A DNA stretch of 64,000 nucleotides, taken from NCBI RefSeq assembly GCF_026719745.1, contig NZ_JAPPRQ010000027.1, forward strand, positions 163,116 to 227,115, given 5' to 3'. Numbering within the stretch: position 1 is the stretch's first letter; the number at the start of each line of letters is the position of its first letter. The DNA comes from Clostridium sp. ZS2-4. Its GTDB lineage: Bacteria; Bacillota; Clostridia; Clostridiales; Clostridiaceae. The notes beneath the pieces were generated by a model. That model saw nothing but the letters and a program-made list of their open reading frames with translations. It was not told where the DNA came from and ran no database searches. Both the position numbers and the translations under genes were made by a program. Positions 16,888 through 26,017 of the stretch are shown here, one piece after another.

Positions 16888-18237
16888 TTATTGATTTGCT
16901 TTTTTCTCAATCAATTCAGCAAGAGAATGTGCCATTTGATCTAATTCTTCTTGATTCTCACCTTCAAGCATAACTCTAACTAACGGTTCTGTTCCTGATG
17001 GTCTTATAAGTACTCTTCCACATCCATCTAATTTTTCTTCTATCTTCTTTATTTCTGCCACGATTTGGCTATCCTTTTCATGAATATCCTTCATATTGTT
17101 AGGCACTTTTGCATTTGCTAAAACTTGTGGAAGCTTTGTCATCATAGAAGCAAGTTCTGACACCTTCTTTCCACTTTTCTTTTTAATTGCAGCAAGTTGC
17201 AGACCTGTTACAAGTCCATCGCCAGTTGTATTATAATCCAAGAAAATTATATGTCCTGATTGTTCTCCACCTAATACATATCCATCTTTTATCATTTCCT
17301 CAAGAACATATCTATCTCCAACCTTAGTTTTTATTGTAGATATTCCTTCCTTCTTGAAAGCAATATCAAGTCCTAAATTGCTCATTACAGTAACAACTGC
17401 CATGTTATCCTTAAGTTTTCCCTGCTCTTTTAGATGCTTTGCACAAATAGCAATTATAAAGTCTCCATCTATAAGGTTTCCTTTATCATCTACAGCAAGA
17501 CATCTATCTGCATCCCCGTCAAAAGCAAGCCCTAAGTCACATTCTTTTCTAACAACATAGTCCATTAATTCTTCTGGATGAGTTGACCCACAATTTTTAT
17601 TTATGTTTACTCCATCTGGGTCATTATTTATTACAACTACTTCTGCTCCTAATTGTCTGAAAGTATCAACAGCTACTTCATATGCTGCACCATTTGCACA
17701 ATCCAGAGCTACTTTAAGCCCTTTTAAGTCTGAATCTATAGTAGATTTTGCAAACTCAACATAATCTTCTGTTGCACTTTCTTCTATAATTTTTCTTCCA
17801 AGTGCCGCACCTGTAGGAGATGGAATTCCATCTAAATTATTTTCTATTACATTTTGGATTTTATCCTCTAGCTCATCTTTAAGCTTATACCCTTGTCCAT
17901 TGAAAAACTTTATTCCATTATATTCTACTGGATTATGAGAAGCTGATATTACAACACCTGCATCTGCATTGTATTTTCTTGTAAGATAAGCTACAGCTGG
18001 TGTTGGTATAACCCCTACACAAATTGCTTCTGCGCCAACTGATAGAATACCTGCAACAAGAGCAGCTTCAAGCATATCTCCTGATATTCTTGTATCCATT
18101 CCAACTAATATTTTAGGTTTATGAGTTCCTTCCGTTAGTACAAAAGCTCCTGCTCTTCCTAGTTTATATGCAAGATCAGCTGTTAGTTCATCGTTAGCAA
18201 TTCCTCTTACTCCATCTGTTCCAAACAATCTACCCAT
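16888..18237 (-). CDS. glmM: phosphoglucosamine mutase
   Basis: Cytosolic enzyme that converts glucosamine-6-phosphate to glucosamine-1-phosphate, the step after GlmS on the way to UDP-GlcNAc. It is 449 residues, full length for the family. The start '[12 protein letters not shown]' is diagnostic. The phosphoserine loop is 'VVISASHNP' (near residue 100), the metal-binding loop is 'AFDGDADRC', and the C-terminal phosphate site is '[13 protein letters not shown]'. It sits between cdaA-cdaR and glmS as in many Firmicutes, but here it has its own promoter and terminator. In Bacillus and relatives GlmM and the diadenylate cyclase CdaA interact. Confidence 0.98.
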   Translation of the reverse strand: MGRLFGTDGVRGIANDELTADLAYKLGRAGAFVLTEGTHKPKILVGMDTRISGDMLEAALVAGILSVGAEAICVGVIPTPAVAYLTRKYNADAGVVISASHNPVEYNGIKFFNGQGYKLKDELEDKIQNVIENNLDGIPSPTGAALGRKIIEESATEDYVEFAKSTIDSDLKGLKVALDCANGAAYEVAVDTFRQLGAEVVVINNDPDGVNINKNCGSTHPEELMDYVVRKECDLGLAFDGDADRCLAVDDKGNLIDGDFIIAICAKHLKEQGKLKDNMAVVTVMSNLGLDIAFKKEGISTIKTKVGDRYVLEEMIKDGYVLGGEQSGHIIFLDYNTTGDGLVTGLQLAAIKKKSGKKVSELASMMTKLPQVLANAKVPNNMKDIHEKDSQIVAEIKKIEEKLDGCGRVLIRPSGTEPLVRVMLEGENQEELDQMAHSLAELIEKKANQ

Positions 18238-18261
18238 ATTGTTACCTCTCTTTATTGTTTT

Positions 18262-18311
18262 TTACATATATTTTTAATTATATTACATATATTTTTAATT
18301 ATATTACATAT
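18262..18311. repeat. 21-bp tandem repeat in the glmM leader
   Basis: The unit TTACATATATTTTTAATTATA occurs twice exactly, followed by a partial third copy. It lies between the glmM promoter and its ribosome binding site. Confidence 0.8.
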
Positions 18312-18323
18312 CTTCTATTATCA

Positions 18324-18352
18324 CAATATGAGTAAATATTGGCATTTGTCAA
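18324..18352 (-). promoter_or_regulatory. possible glmM promoter
   Basis: On the minus strand TTGACA (18347-18352) is a perfect -35 box; 17 bases on is ATATTG (18324-18329), a poor -10. Confidence 0.45.
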
Positions 18353-18368
18353 ACAACTAAGCTTTTTA

Positions 18369-19187
18369 TTATATTATTTTTTCAACAGGAAAATACACTT
18401 CTGTAATGAATTCTTTTGGACTGCATCCTGCACCTGGACCTTTTATATATTTATCAAAAGGTGGTCTTATAACTTCATAATCATTTTTCTCAACCCACTC
18501 CATTAGTGCAGCATATGCCTCTCCTATTTCACTATATGGACCTATAAATGTTGTATGAGCAACCAAACCACCATCAACCGTTTTTGTACTTATTTCCGCT
18601 GTTTTCAAGTGCTTATTTACAGGAATACACACCTCTACATCTGCATTTTCCGGATCAAAATCCTTATCATAATATATAGTCATAATTTCTCCTGCTGGTG
18701 TCAGTTGATTCTTATAAATATTTTCAAATATCTTACCTATAAGCTTTGATATATCCTCCATTGAAATTGTCTGCCTAAGACTTAAAACTGTCATAGGTTT
18801 TAAGTTATCTATAGCTATATCAAATTTTCTTTTTGAAATCATAATATCCGCTCCTTTTTTTAATTGTTCAATATTTTCTTCCATCTCTTTTAAGATAAAC
18901 TGACTTCTTCTTATTTCTTCTGTTAAATCCAATAATTTTTGCTCAATCACTAATTGTAAATATTCTGAGTCTCTTTTTTTCAATACTTTACTGATTTCTT
19001 CTAGCGAAAATCCATATTTTTTTAATTTATTTACAAATAAAACATCTTTTATTTGATCCTTTGAATAATATCTATATCCATTATTAGGGTTCGTATAATC
19101 CGGTTTAAGTAATTCTATCTTGTCATAGTGCCTTAACATTTTTGTAGATACTTTTCCTATCCTTGAAAATTCACCAATTGTATACAT
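18369..19187 (-). CDS. MerR-family regulator with GyrI-like effector domain
   Basis: A 272-residue regulator. The N-terminal MerR winged helix (about 1-70) includes 'YTIGEFSRIGKVSTKMLRHYDKI' and 'NGYRYYSKDQI'. A coiled-coil dimerisation helix (about 80-115) and a GyrI/AraC-type effector-binding domain (about 125-272) follow. This is the layout of multidrug-sensing regulators such as BltR and BmrR, but the ligand is unknown and no efflux gene adjoins it. I start at the ATG at 19187 because GGAGGAG lies just upstream; an in-frame ATG at 19211 would run through it. Confidence 0.9.
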   Translation of the reverse strand: MYTIGEFSRIGKVSTKMLRHYDKIELLKPDYTNPNNGYRYYSKDQIKDVLFVNKLKKYGFSLEEISKVLKKRDSEYLQLVIEQKLLDLTEEIRRSQFILKEMEENIEQLKKGADIMISKRKFDIAIDNLKPMTVLSLRQTISMEDISKLIGKIFENIYKNQLTPAGEIMTIYYDKDFDPENADVEVCIPVNKHLKTAEISTKTVDGGLVAHTTFIGPYSEIGEAYAALMEWVEKNDYEVIRPPFDKYIKGPGAGCSPKEFITEVYFPVEKII

Positions 19188-19322
19188 ACTCTCCTCCATG
19201 TACCGATACATATTTTCTTATAAGCTAGCTTAATTTCATTATAAGCCTTCCCATAATGTCAAGGTCAACATTTATTGTGAAAAATATGTTAAAACAGTAC
19301 TTCTTTTAAATCATAAGATAAT

Positions 19323-19370
19323 AAAAAAACATCTTCAGACAGCTATTTAACTGCTTCAAGATGCTTTTTC
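19323..19370. terminator. terminator-like hairpin between the CPCC and MerR genes
   Basis: Arms AAAAAACATCTT and AAGATGCTTTTT, with a partial inner pairing of GCAG-type bases, lie downstream of the CPCC gene. Confidence 0.6.
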
Positions 19371-19438
19371 ATAATTTTTATTGTTCTGTTTATACATTCT
19401 GCCATAATTGAATTATTTTATATGTTCACCTCATGATA

Positions 19439-20050
19439 TTAAGCATTTACTTTTTCATTCTTACTCTTTACAGCCGCACAAAATCTTTTTCTAATAGTTT
19501 CTAATTTTTCTTTTACTTTTTCTTCACTTAAATTAATAATTCTTTTCATTTCATCACTTGTATTTTCTTGATAATTAAAAAGCTCTTTAATCACATGATA
19601 ACTAGATAACATATAATATTCTGATATATCTTCTTCTGAAAGATATTCATTTAATTCCTTTGAATTAAACATAAGTTTTGAATTAGGTATCATAATATTT
19701 TTACAGTATAAATCTATTAATTTATATAATGGTAATTTTAAAGAAGTAAAGAGTTTTATTAATTCAAACAAAGATATATCAACTACATCTGATATATCTA
19801 AAGGTCCATCAAAAATATCTTCTTCTGTTGGTTTTCTAACACAATCTACTAGTCTTTCTTCACATGCTCCAAATCTTTTGAAATTTTCTTGTGCAGCTCT
19901 CAATGAAACATTATTTGCACCTGTTTCTCCTAAAAATTCTATTTGATATCCATCATCTTCCCAAAAACATATTGGACAAATTTGGTGTGTGCCTGGTGGC
20001 TTTTCATCTAATGTTTTATATCCGCAGCAGGGACAAGTATATTTTTGCAT
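19439..20050 (-). CDS. CPCC-type cysteine-rich protein with helical C-terminus
   Basis: A 203-residue protein. The first ~75 residues match the small cysteine-rich CPCC domain: 'YTCPCCGYKTL', then 'QICPICFWEDDGYQ', giving two Cys pairs likely to bind zinc. 'NNVSLRAAQENFKRFGACEE' is the usual end of that domain. The remaining ~125 residues are charged and mostly helical, with no domain I recognise; this extension is longer than the typical stand-alone CPCC protein. No function is established. It is monocistronic. Confidence 0.7.
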   Translation of the reverse strand: MQKYTCPCCGYKTLDEKPPGTHQICPICFWEDDGYQIEFLGETGANNVSLRAAQENFKRFGACEERLVDCVRKPTEEDIFDGPLDISDVVDISLFELIKLFTSLKLPLYKLIDLYCKNIMIPNSKLMFNSKELNEYLSEEDISEYYMLSSYHVIKELFNYQENTSDEMKRIINLSEEKVKEKLETIRKRFCAAVKSKNEKVNA

Positions 20051-20236
20051 TGATTATACATCCTTTCCTATTCAAATATCTTATAATATATCATAATTTA
20101 AACTATTACATGACATAATAAATTCATGTATATTATATAGTCTACTATACATTAAATACCTTATACTTGTAATCTTCGTCATTTATTCCAATTGTTAATC
20201 TATATATTAATTCAGTAGTTATTAATCATAAAATAA

Positions 20237-20264
20237 AAACATGTAGAATTATACCTTCTACATG
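20237..20264 (-). terminator. terminator after the COG2509 flavoprotein
   Basis: Stem CATGTAGAA / TTCTACATG with a TATAAT-type loop, followed on the minus strand by TTTTTATTTT. Confidence 0.8.
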
Positions 20265-20288
20265 CTCTAATATTTCTTTAATTCTTAT

Positions 20289-21887
20289 TTATATTTGTGC
20301 GTACTCTTTCATTATACTCTCTGCGCTCTTTAGTCCATCAACAGCTGCTGACATAATTCCGCCTGCAAAACCAGCGCCCTCACCTGAAGGATACAATCCT
20401 TGTAATGAGATACTCTGTAATTTTTCATTTCTTTCAATCTTAACTGGTGCTGATGTTCTTGTCTCTATTCCAGTTAAAATAGCATCCTTTTGTGCAAATC
20501 CTTTAATTTTCTTATCAAACTCTATAAGTCCGTCCTTTAAAGTATCCACAACACCATTGGGAAGACATTCTCTTAAATCTGCAAACACATATCCTGGTTT
20601 ATAGCTTGGTTTTATGCTTCCAAGCTTCTGACTAACTTTATCTTCTAAAAAATCTCCTAATAACTGAATTGGAGCATGATAATTTTCTCCACCTAATTTA
20701 TATGCAAGTCTTTCATAATGTCTTTGAAATTCCATTCCTTTAAGAGGAGTATCTCCTGTAAAATCCTTTTCTCCAACAGTTACCACTATAGCTGCATTAG
20801 CATTTTCTTTATCTCTGCTGTAATAACTCATACCATTAGTAACAAGTCTTCCTTCTTCTGAAGCTGCTGCAACAACATCTCCTCCAGGGCACATACAAAA
20901 GCTATAAACTCCCCTATTAGTTTTTGGACTTGTATATGTAAGTTTATAGTCTGCTGCTTTAAGTCTTTTGTGATTTGCAAATTTTCCATATTGGTTCTCG
21001 TTTATAAGCTGTTGAGAATGTTCAACTCTCACTCCTATTGCAAAAGGTTTAGGAGACATAAAAATACCTCTTTTATACAGCATTTCATAAGTATCCCTGG
21101 AACTGTGTCCAAGTGCTAAAACTAAAGCTTCACAAGGAATTTCTTCTCCATTCACCACAATTCCATAAAGCTTGTTATCTTTTATTTTCATATCCTCAAG
21201 CTTACTATTGAACCTAACTTCTCCACCTAAGCTTATTATTTTTTCTCTAATATTTTTTACTACAACCTTCAATATATCTGTTCCTATGTGTGGTTTACCT
21301 TTATACATTATTTCCTCTGGGGCTCCAGCTTTTATAAATTCTTCAACTACATAATCACATCTGGAATCTTTAATTCTAGTAGTAAGCTTACCATCTGAGA
21401 AAGTGCCAGCTCCCCCTTCTCCAAATTGAACATTGGATTCTAAATTTAATCTTCCATTCTTCCAAAACTCCTTTACTGTTTCAGATCTGTCTTCTACTTT
21501 TTCTCCTCTTTCAATAACAATAGGTCTATATCCCTTTTCCGCCATTAACAGAGCAGCAAACATCCCCGCAGGTCCCATTCCAACTACAACTGGTCTGTGA
21601 TTAAGCTTTTCAGTTCCAAAACTAAATTCTGAATCATATTTGACTTCTTCAATCTTTATATCCTTATTATTAGCTCTAGCTACCACCCTTGATTCACCGT
21701 CACACTCTACTTCTACACTATAATTAAACTTTATAGTGTTTTTTTTCCTTGCATCAATAGATTCCCTAAGAATGTTGAATTTCTTTATGTTCTCTTCTTT
21801 AATCCTCAATCTTTTAGCTACCTTTTTCTTTAATAATGTCATATCTTCTTCTATATCTAATGCTATATTATTAATTCTAATCGTCAT
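20289..21887 (-). CDS. COG2509-type FAD-dependent dehydrogenase, uncharacterised
   Basis: A 532-residue flavoprotein. The N-terminal ~70 residues form a small alpha/beta lead domain. The FAD-binding GxGxxG is in 'VVVGMGPAGMFAALLMAEKG' (near residue 100), and 'NVQFGEGGAGTFSDGKL' and a C-terminal 'YPSGEGAGFAGGIMSAAVDG' are hallmarks of this family. The substrate is not known. In clostridia the gene commonly sits beside cdaA-cdaR-glmM, as here. I start at the ATG at 21887, which has GGAGGA 8 bases upstream, rather than an ATG at 21911. It begins 29 bases after the cdaR stop, so it is probably in the cdaA-cdaR operon. Confidence 0.88.
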   Translation of the reverse strand: MTIRINNIALDIEEDMTLLKKKVAKRLRIKEENIKKFNILRESIDARKKNTIKFNYSVEVECDGESRVVARANNKDIKIEEVKYDSEFSFGTEKLNHRPVVVGMGPAGMFAALLMAEKGYRPIVIERGEKVEDRSETVKEFWKNGRLNLESNVQFGEGGAGTFSDGKLTTRIKDSRCDYVVEEFIKAGAPEEIMYKGKPHIGTDILKVVVKNIREKIISLGGEVRFNSKLEDMKIKDNKLYGIVVNGEEIPCEALVLALGHSSRDTYEMLYKRGIFMSPKPFAIGVRVEHSQQLINENQYGKFANHKRLKAADYKLTYTSPKTNRGVYSFCMCPGGDVVAAASEEGRLVTNGMSYYSRDKENANAAIVVTVGEKDFTGDTPLKGMEFQRHYERLAYKLGGENYHAPIQLLGDFLEDKVSQKLGSIKPSYKPGYVFADLRECLPNGVVDTLKDGLIEFDKKIKGFAQKDAILTGIETRTSAPVKIERNEKLQSISLQGLYPSGEGAGFAGGIMSAAVDGLKSAESIMKEYAQI

Positions 21888-21916
21888 GTTTTTCCTCCAA
21901 AATATATACAATATCT

Positions 21917-23209
21917 TTAATTATTAACGGGTTTACTATTGGTTATACCATCCCCCTGTGAATCATTATTTTGCTCATTTTCTTTTGATGTTTCCTTATT
22001 CTTTGTTATATTTACTTTAACAAATTCAATATTTTGTGATATCTTAGTTACCCCTGTGGGTAATTCTATATTAACAGGAACAGTATATTCACCTTCATCT
22101 AAAGACTGTAAATTAACAAAGCATTCTATACTGCTGCTTGTTAAAGAATCAAGTATACTCTTTCCCCCTGATATTACTATAGATACATTTTCTTTTTCTA
22201 ATTTTGCACTAGCTCCCTTTTCTAAATTTTTCATGTTTATGCTGAGGTTTATATTTTTTTGTACTACCTTATCCAAAATAATTTCCGCACCAATATGCTG
22301 TTCATCCTGAACTAACTTTATTCCCTGTGGTAGAATCAAGTTTAATTTTAAATCAGTTTTCTCAGATGTTAAAATAGTCAAATCTATAGGTTCAATTTCT
22401 AATTTATCTATGCCAACCAAAGCCTTAGGTTCTCCAGTAATTACAACTTTATCTATTTTAGGCTTAATGGATTTCAAAATATAATTAGAATTTAGTGCTC
22501 CTTTTGTTTTTATATTTATTCCTACTTGTTTTGTTTTTTGAATAGGAACTACAACATCTACAAACTTAGATGACAATTGAACCTCTGGTATTTCTCTCCC
22601 TGCTTTATCAACAGCTTTTAGGTTGGCTAACAATCTTACATTCTTATCAGCATTATCCATTTTTATTTCTGCAAAAACTTCTTCAACATTATTGACATAT
22701 TGTTTTGCTCCCCTTACAACAACAGTAGAAGGAGTTATAATTGGAGCTTCTTTATAAAATCCATTCTTGGATTCCCCATTAATTTTAGGTTTTATTGTAA
22801 AAGATTTTTCTACATAATCATCAATATTTATTGTAATCCACATAGCTCCATCATTTATTATGTTAATATTTCTATTAGGTTTTTTTACAATATTTATAGG
22901 TACCTTATTACTGCCTTTTTTCAGGGCATAAGCACCAATATCAGCAACTATTTTAAATTCCTCTGGTCTGACTGAATAAATCTCTGCTGGTGTTCCTGTT
23001 ATTCTTAGATTAGTTGTAAACTGCTGGTTTGGCAGCAATATAAGACCTGATTGAATTAATACATCTTCATTAATAACCTGTATAGGAATATTAGTTAGCT
23101 TATATGTTTTATTTACAGTTTCATCATTAGAAGTATAAAGCCACAAAACAAAAGCAGCTATAACACAACATATTTTTATTATTAATTCTTGTCTGCTCTC
23201 CCTAACCAT
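21917..23209 (-). CDS. cdaR: YbbR-domain protein CdaR, regulator of CdaA
   Basis: A membrane-anchored 430-residue protein: one TM helix (about 10-27, 'IIKICCVIAAFVLWLY') followed by an extracytoplasmic part made of YbbR-like beta domains (about 35-405, apparently four or more). The C-terminal tail is Asn/Gln-rich. In Firmicutes CdaR binds CdaA and modulates c-di-AMP synthesis. The start, with AAGGAG upstream, lies 28 bases inside the cdaA gene, so translation is coupled. Confidence 0.9.
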   Translation of the reverse strand: MVRESRQELIIKICCVIAAFVLWLYTSNDETVNKTYKLTNIPIQVINEDVLIQSGLILLPNQQFTTNLRITGTPAEIYSVRPEEFKIVADIGAYALKKGSNKVPINIVKKPNRNINIINDGAMWITINIDDYVEKSFTIKPKINGESKNGFYKEAPIITPSTVVVRGAKQYVNNVEEVFAEIKMDNADKNVRLLANLKAVDKAGREIPEVQLSSKFVDVVVPIQKTKQVGINIKTKGALNSNYILKSIKPKIDKVVITGEPKALVGIDKLEIEPIDLTILTSEKTDLKLNLILPQGIKLVQDEQHIGAEIILDKVVQKNINLSINMKNLEKGASAKLEKENVSIVISGGKSILDSLTSSSIECFVNLQSLDEGEYTVPVNIELPTGVTKISQNIEFVKVNITKNKETSKENEQNNDSQGDGITNSKPVNN

Positions 23210-24027
23210 GACTTCACCTTCTCCTTGTATGTTATCTTTTTATTATTTCTACATTCAATAATTCTAATTAAAATATCTTTTAATTTTTCCTTAGTATAAT
23301 GTCTGGTTAAATTTCCATTTACAGCAAGAGAGATCATTCCTGTCTCCTCTGATACTATTATAGTTAACGCATCTGATACTTCTGATATTCCTATAGAAGC
23401 TCTATGTCTGGTTCCTAACTGCTTATTTATTGTATTATTGTTTGTTAAAGGCAAAAAACACCCTGCCGCTACAATCCTATCATTTCTTATTATTGTAGCT
23501 CCATCATGAAGTGGAGTATTTACAACAAAAATATTTTCTAATAGCGCGGATGAAATAATCGCATCTAATTTATTTCCTGTAGCAATTATATCTCCAAGAC
23601 CTGTAGTCTGTTCTATTACAATAAGAGCACCCGTTCTGATTTTTGAAAGATTTTCTACTGCATTCACTATTTCTGTTATAACTTCATTTGTTTTTTCTTC
23701 ATCTTCAAAAATATGTTTGTCTGTAAAAGCACTTCTTCCTATGTGCTCAAGGGCTTTTCGTATTTCTGGCTGAAAAATTATTACAAAGGAAAGAACTCCA
23801 ATAGTTAATGTTTTATTAAGTATCCAATTTAAAGTTGTTAAGTGAAATATACTACTAATTGGAATAAGAAGTATAATCAGAAGGATACCTTTTAATAATT
23901 GTTCCGCCCTTGTTTCATTCATTAACATATATATCTTGTAAAAAATATATGAAACAACAATAATATCTAATATAGACGTTATGCTAATATTTTTTACTGT
24001 ATTTATAATTAAGTTTACAACATCCAC
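23182..24027 (-). CDS. cdaA: diadenylate cyclase CdaA
   Basis: Membrane-bound enzyme that condenses two ATP into cyclic di-AMP, a messenger controlling potassium balance and cell-wall homeostasis. The 281-residue protein has three N-terminal membrane helices (about 10-75) and a DAC domain (about 85-240) with both catalytic signatures: DGA in 'LHDGATII' (about 173) and RHR in 'GTRHRASIG' (about 207). Translation appears to start at GTG after AGAGGTG. It is the first gene of the cdaA-cdaR operon. Confidence 0.97.
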   Translation of the reverse strand: MDVVNLIINTVKNISITSILDIIVVSYIFYKIYMLMNETRAEQLLKGILLIILLIPISSIFHLTTLNWILNKTLTIGVLSFVIIFQPEIRKALEHIGRSAFTDKHIFEDEEKTNEVITEIVNAVENLSKIRTGALIVIEQTTGLGDIIATGNKLDAIISSALLENIFVVNTPLHDGATIIRNDRIVAAGCFLPLTNNNTINKQLGTRHRASIGISEVSDALTIIVSEETGMISLAVNGNLTRHYTKEKLKDILIRIIECRNNKKITYKEKVKSWLGRADKN

Positions 24028-24100
24028 CTAGTTCACCTCTTGCTTCTAATTTCTATTATAATTATACACTATTGTTTATTTATTAATAATACAAAGTGGT

Positions 24101-24126
24101 TAAATTAATAAATATTTATTAATTTA
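24101..24126. promoter_or_regulatory. 26-bp perfect palindrome between divergent genes
   Basis: The half-site TAAATTAATAAAT is followed directly by its exact inverse complement. It lies 74 bases upstream of cdaA and 97 bases upstream of the divergent membrane-protein gene. It is pure A+T, so chance is more likely than for mixed sequence, but a perfect 26-mer at a divergent promoter is notable. Confidence 0.4.
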
Positions 24127-24222
24127 TTATAATCTAACTAAGAAATATTTTATTAATTTGCTGGAATAATATTATCATTATGTTAATATAAAAGTATAAA
24201 TTACTGTAAGGGAGTGAATTAT

Positions 24223-25269
24223 TTGAATGCATCAAATAAAAAATTAGTAAATTCTTTACTTCTTACTTTAGCTTTTTTCATCATAGGCATAGGTGTTTTC
24301 TATGGAACTTATTACTTCTTTATAAGTAAGTCTATGTCTTCTTATGAAAAAGTAGTAAAAACAGAGATAAATAATATAAATAGAATAAATGAAACAACTT
24401 CTGTATTTACTAAAGGTCAAACCATAGATACAGAAAAAATTCTAAAGGAACTGCCTTCGTATGTATCTTCATTAAAAATCTCTGAAGAAAGATTAAGGAA
24501 ATTAACTGTTAATAATAAATACAGCAATGATCACAAGAATTTACTCATAGGCTTGAAAGAAAATATCTCTATGTACGACCAAATATATATAATTTGTAAA
24601 AACACTGAAAATGTAACTCTTGATAAAGCTTTAACTTCATTGCAGAATTATAGAAATAATTGTATGAATCACTATACTTTAATTTCTATGAATGACACAA
24701 AAATTGATTTACCAAAAGAATGTATCAATTTTATAAATAATACTGTTTATTTTACAGAAAAGCAAATTAGGTTAAATATTGATAATAAAATAGCAAATAG
24801 TCAGAACAAGGATTTCCTGAACTCTCTAAATAAACTTGTAGATACCTTTACTCCTATAAATAAAAACTTATCTCTACAAATAGTCGAAGCTAGAAGCAAT
24901 AAAGAAGGATATGATAAATTGATAAATAATATCAACAGCTATCAGGATACTTTAAACAGTTTAAAGAGTAACGCATCAAACTTAACCATACCTAATGATG
25001 GTACAGCTTTATATAAATCCTTTATAAAAGTTTTGAATGATTATAATGGATACATACAAGATTTTAAATATGCTGTGAGAACTGAAAAATTAGCTTATAT
25101 TTCTAATTCAAAAGATGATTCTATAAACAAATTATATGAAAGTTCCAATGAAAAATTCAAAATACTAAATAGTGATTACGATATTTTTTTGAAAGAATAC
25201 AATACATTTAAAGATAATCTATTAGTAAATAAAAAAGTGACTAAAATTAGTCACTTTTTTATTTGCTAA
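24223..25269 (+). CDS. membrane-anchored coiled-coil protein, function unknown
   Basis: A 348-residue protein with one N-terminal membrane helix (about 10-33) and a long, mostly helical exterior region rich in Lys, Asn and Ser. It resembles extracellular sensor or scaffold regions, but no signalling domain follows. I start at the TTG at 24223, which lies 9 bases after GGGAG; a GTG at 24214 directly abuts that site. The last 12 codons run through a Rho-independent terminator hairpin, so the C-terminus 'KKVTKISHFFIC' is encoded by terminator sequence. I do not recognise the family. Confidence 0.65.
   Translation: MNASNKKLVNSLLLTLAFFIIGIGVFYGTYYFFISKSMSSYEKVVKTEINNINRINETTSVFTKGQTIDTEKILKELPSYVSSLKISEERLRKLTVNNKYSNDHKNLLIGLKENISMYDQIYIICKNTENVTLDKALTSLQNYRNNCMNHYTLISMNDTKIDLPKECINFINNTVYFTEKQIRLNIDNKIANSQNKDFLNSLNKLVDTFTPINKNLSLQIVEARSNKEGYDKLINNINSYQDTLNSLKSNASNLTIPNDGTALYKSFIKVLNDYNGYIQDFKYAVRTEKLAYISNSKDDSINKLYESSNEKFKILNSDYDIFLKEYNTFKDNLLVNKKVTKISHFFIC
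25231..25260 (+). terminator. terminator overlapping the 3' end of the membrane-protein gene
   Basis: A perfect 13-bp stem, AAAAAAGTGACTA / TAGTCACTTTTTT, with a 4-base loop lies before the stop codon at 25267-25269. Confidence 0.85.
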
Positions 25270-25369
25270 TACAAATTTTATATTTTTGAATTATTTTTTT
25301 TTTTACGGGAACAATATTTATAGCCTACTTATTCAGCTCCATAAATTTTATAAGGAGAGGATATTAAAA

Positions 25370-25900
25370 ATGAAAAAAGTATTTGTTAGCATAATGACAC
25401 TGCTTGCTGTGGTAATCTCACTATTTAATTATGCCAACGCCAAAATTCTGTGTGATTCTGAAACGAAAAATTTATACAAGGAGGAAGCACAGGTAGTAAC
25501 TGTTTTTAACAACAAAGGAAGAAATATTTATATAACTGATTCAGATATACATTTAATGGCACAGATAGTATATGCCGAAAGTAATGCAGAACCATATGAA
25601 GGAAAAGTAGCAGTAGCGTCTGTCATATTGAACAGACTTCAAGATTACAGATTTCCTAATAACATTGAGGGAGTCGTAAAACAAAAAGCCGCTTTCTCCT
25701 GTGTCAAGAATGGTAAAATACATGCACAACCTAATGAAAATTGTTATCGTGCTGTAAAGGATGCTTTACATGGTAAAGATCCTACAAATAATGCCATTTA
25801 CTTTTATAACCCAAAGATTGCCACATCCAAATGGATGAAAAATATAAATAAATCAAATACAAAAAAGATTGGAAATCATGTGTTTTTCGTCGTAAGATAA
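25370..25900 (+). CDS. SleB/CwlJ-type cell wall hydrolase
   Basis: A secreted 176-residue enzyme with a signal peptide (about 1-25, ending 'NYANA') and a hydrolase domain (about 60-176) of the spore cortex-lytic SleB/CwlJ family. The signature 'AQIVYAESNAEPYEGKVAVA' includes the likely catalytic glutamate near residue 69, and 'VILNRL' and 'AIYFYNPKIA' are also conserved. It lacks the N-terminal peptidoglycan-binding domain of full SleB, so it is CwlJ-like or a vegetative relative. I use the ATG at 25370, 9 bases after AAGGAGAGG. It is monocistronic, between two terminators. Confidence 0.9.
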   Translation: MKKVFVSIMTLLAVVISLFNYANAKILCDSETKNLYKEEAQVVTVFNNKGRNIYITDSDIHLMAQIVYAESNAEPYEGKVAVASVILNRLQDYRFPNNIEGVVKQKAAFSCVKNGKIHAQPNENCYRAVKDALHGKDPTNNAIYFYNPKIATSKWMKNINKSNTKKIGNHVFFVVR

Positions 25901-25967
25901 TTTATTTAATAAATTCTTTTCAAAAGCTTACACATGCATATTAATTATAATATGCCATAAAATATAC

Positions 25968-26004
25968 AAAGCAGTTCATCATCATAAGATTATGAACTGC
26001 TTTT
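25968..26004. terminator. bidirectional terminator between convergent genes
   Basis: Arms AAAGCAGTTCAT and ATGAACTGCTTTT lie between the converging wall-hydrolase and thioredoxin-reductase-like genes. Confidence 0.85.
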
Positions 26005-26017
26005 CTCGTACTTCCAT

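Noticed and set aside
18330..18352. TTGGCAT near the glmM promoter as a possible sigma-54 site
   Set aside because: The required TTGCW element is absent five bases downstream; a weak sigma-A promoter explains the region better.
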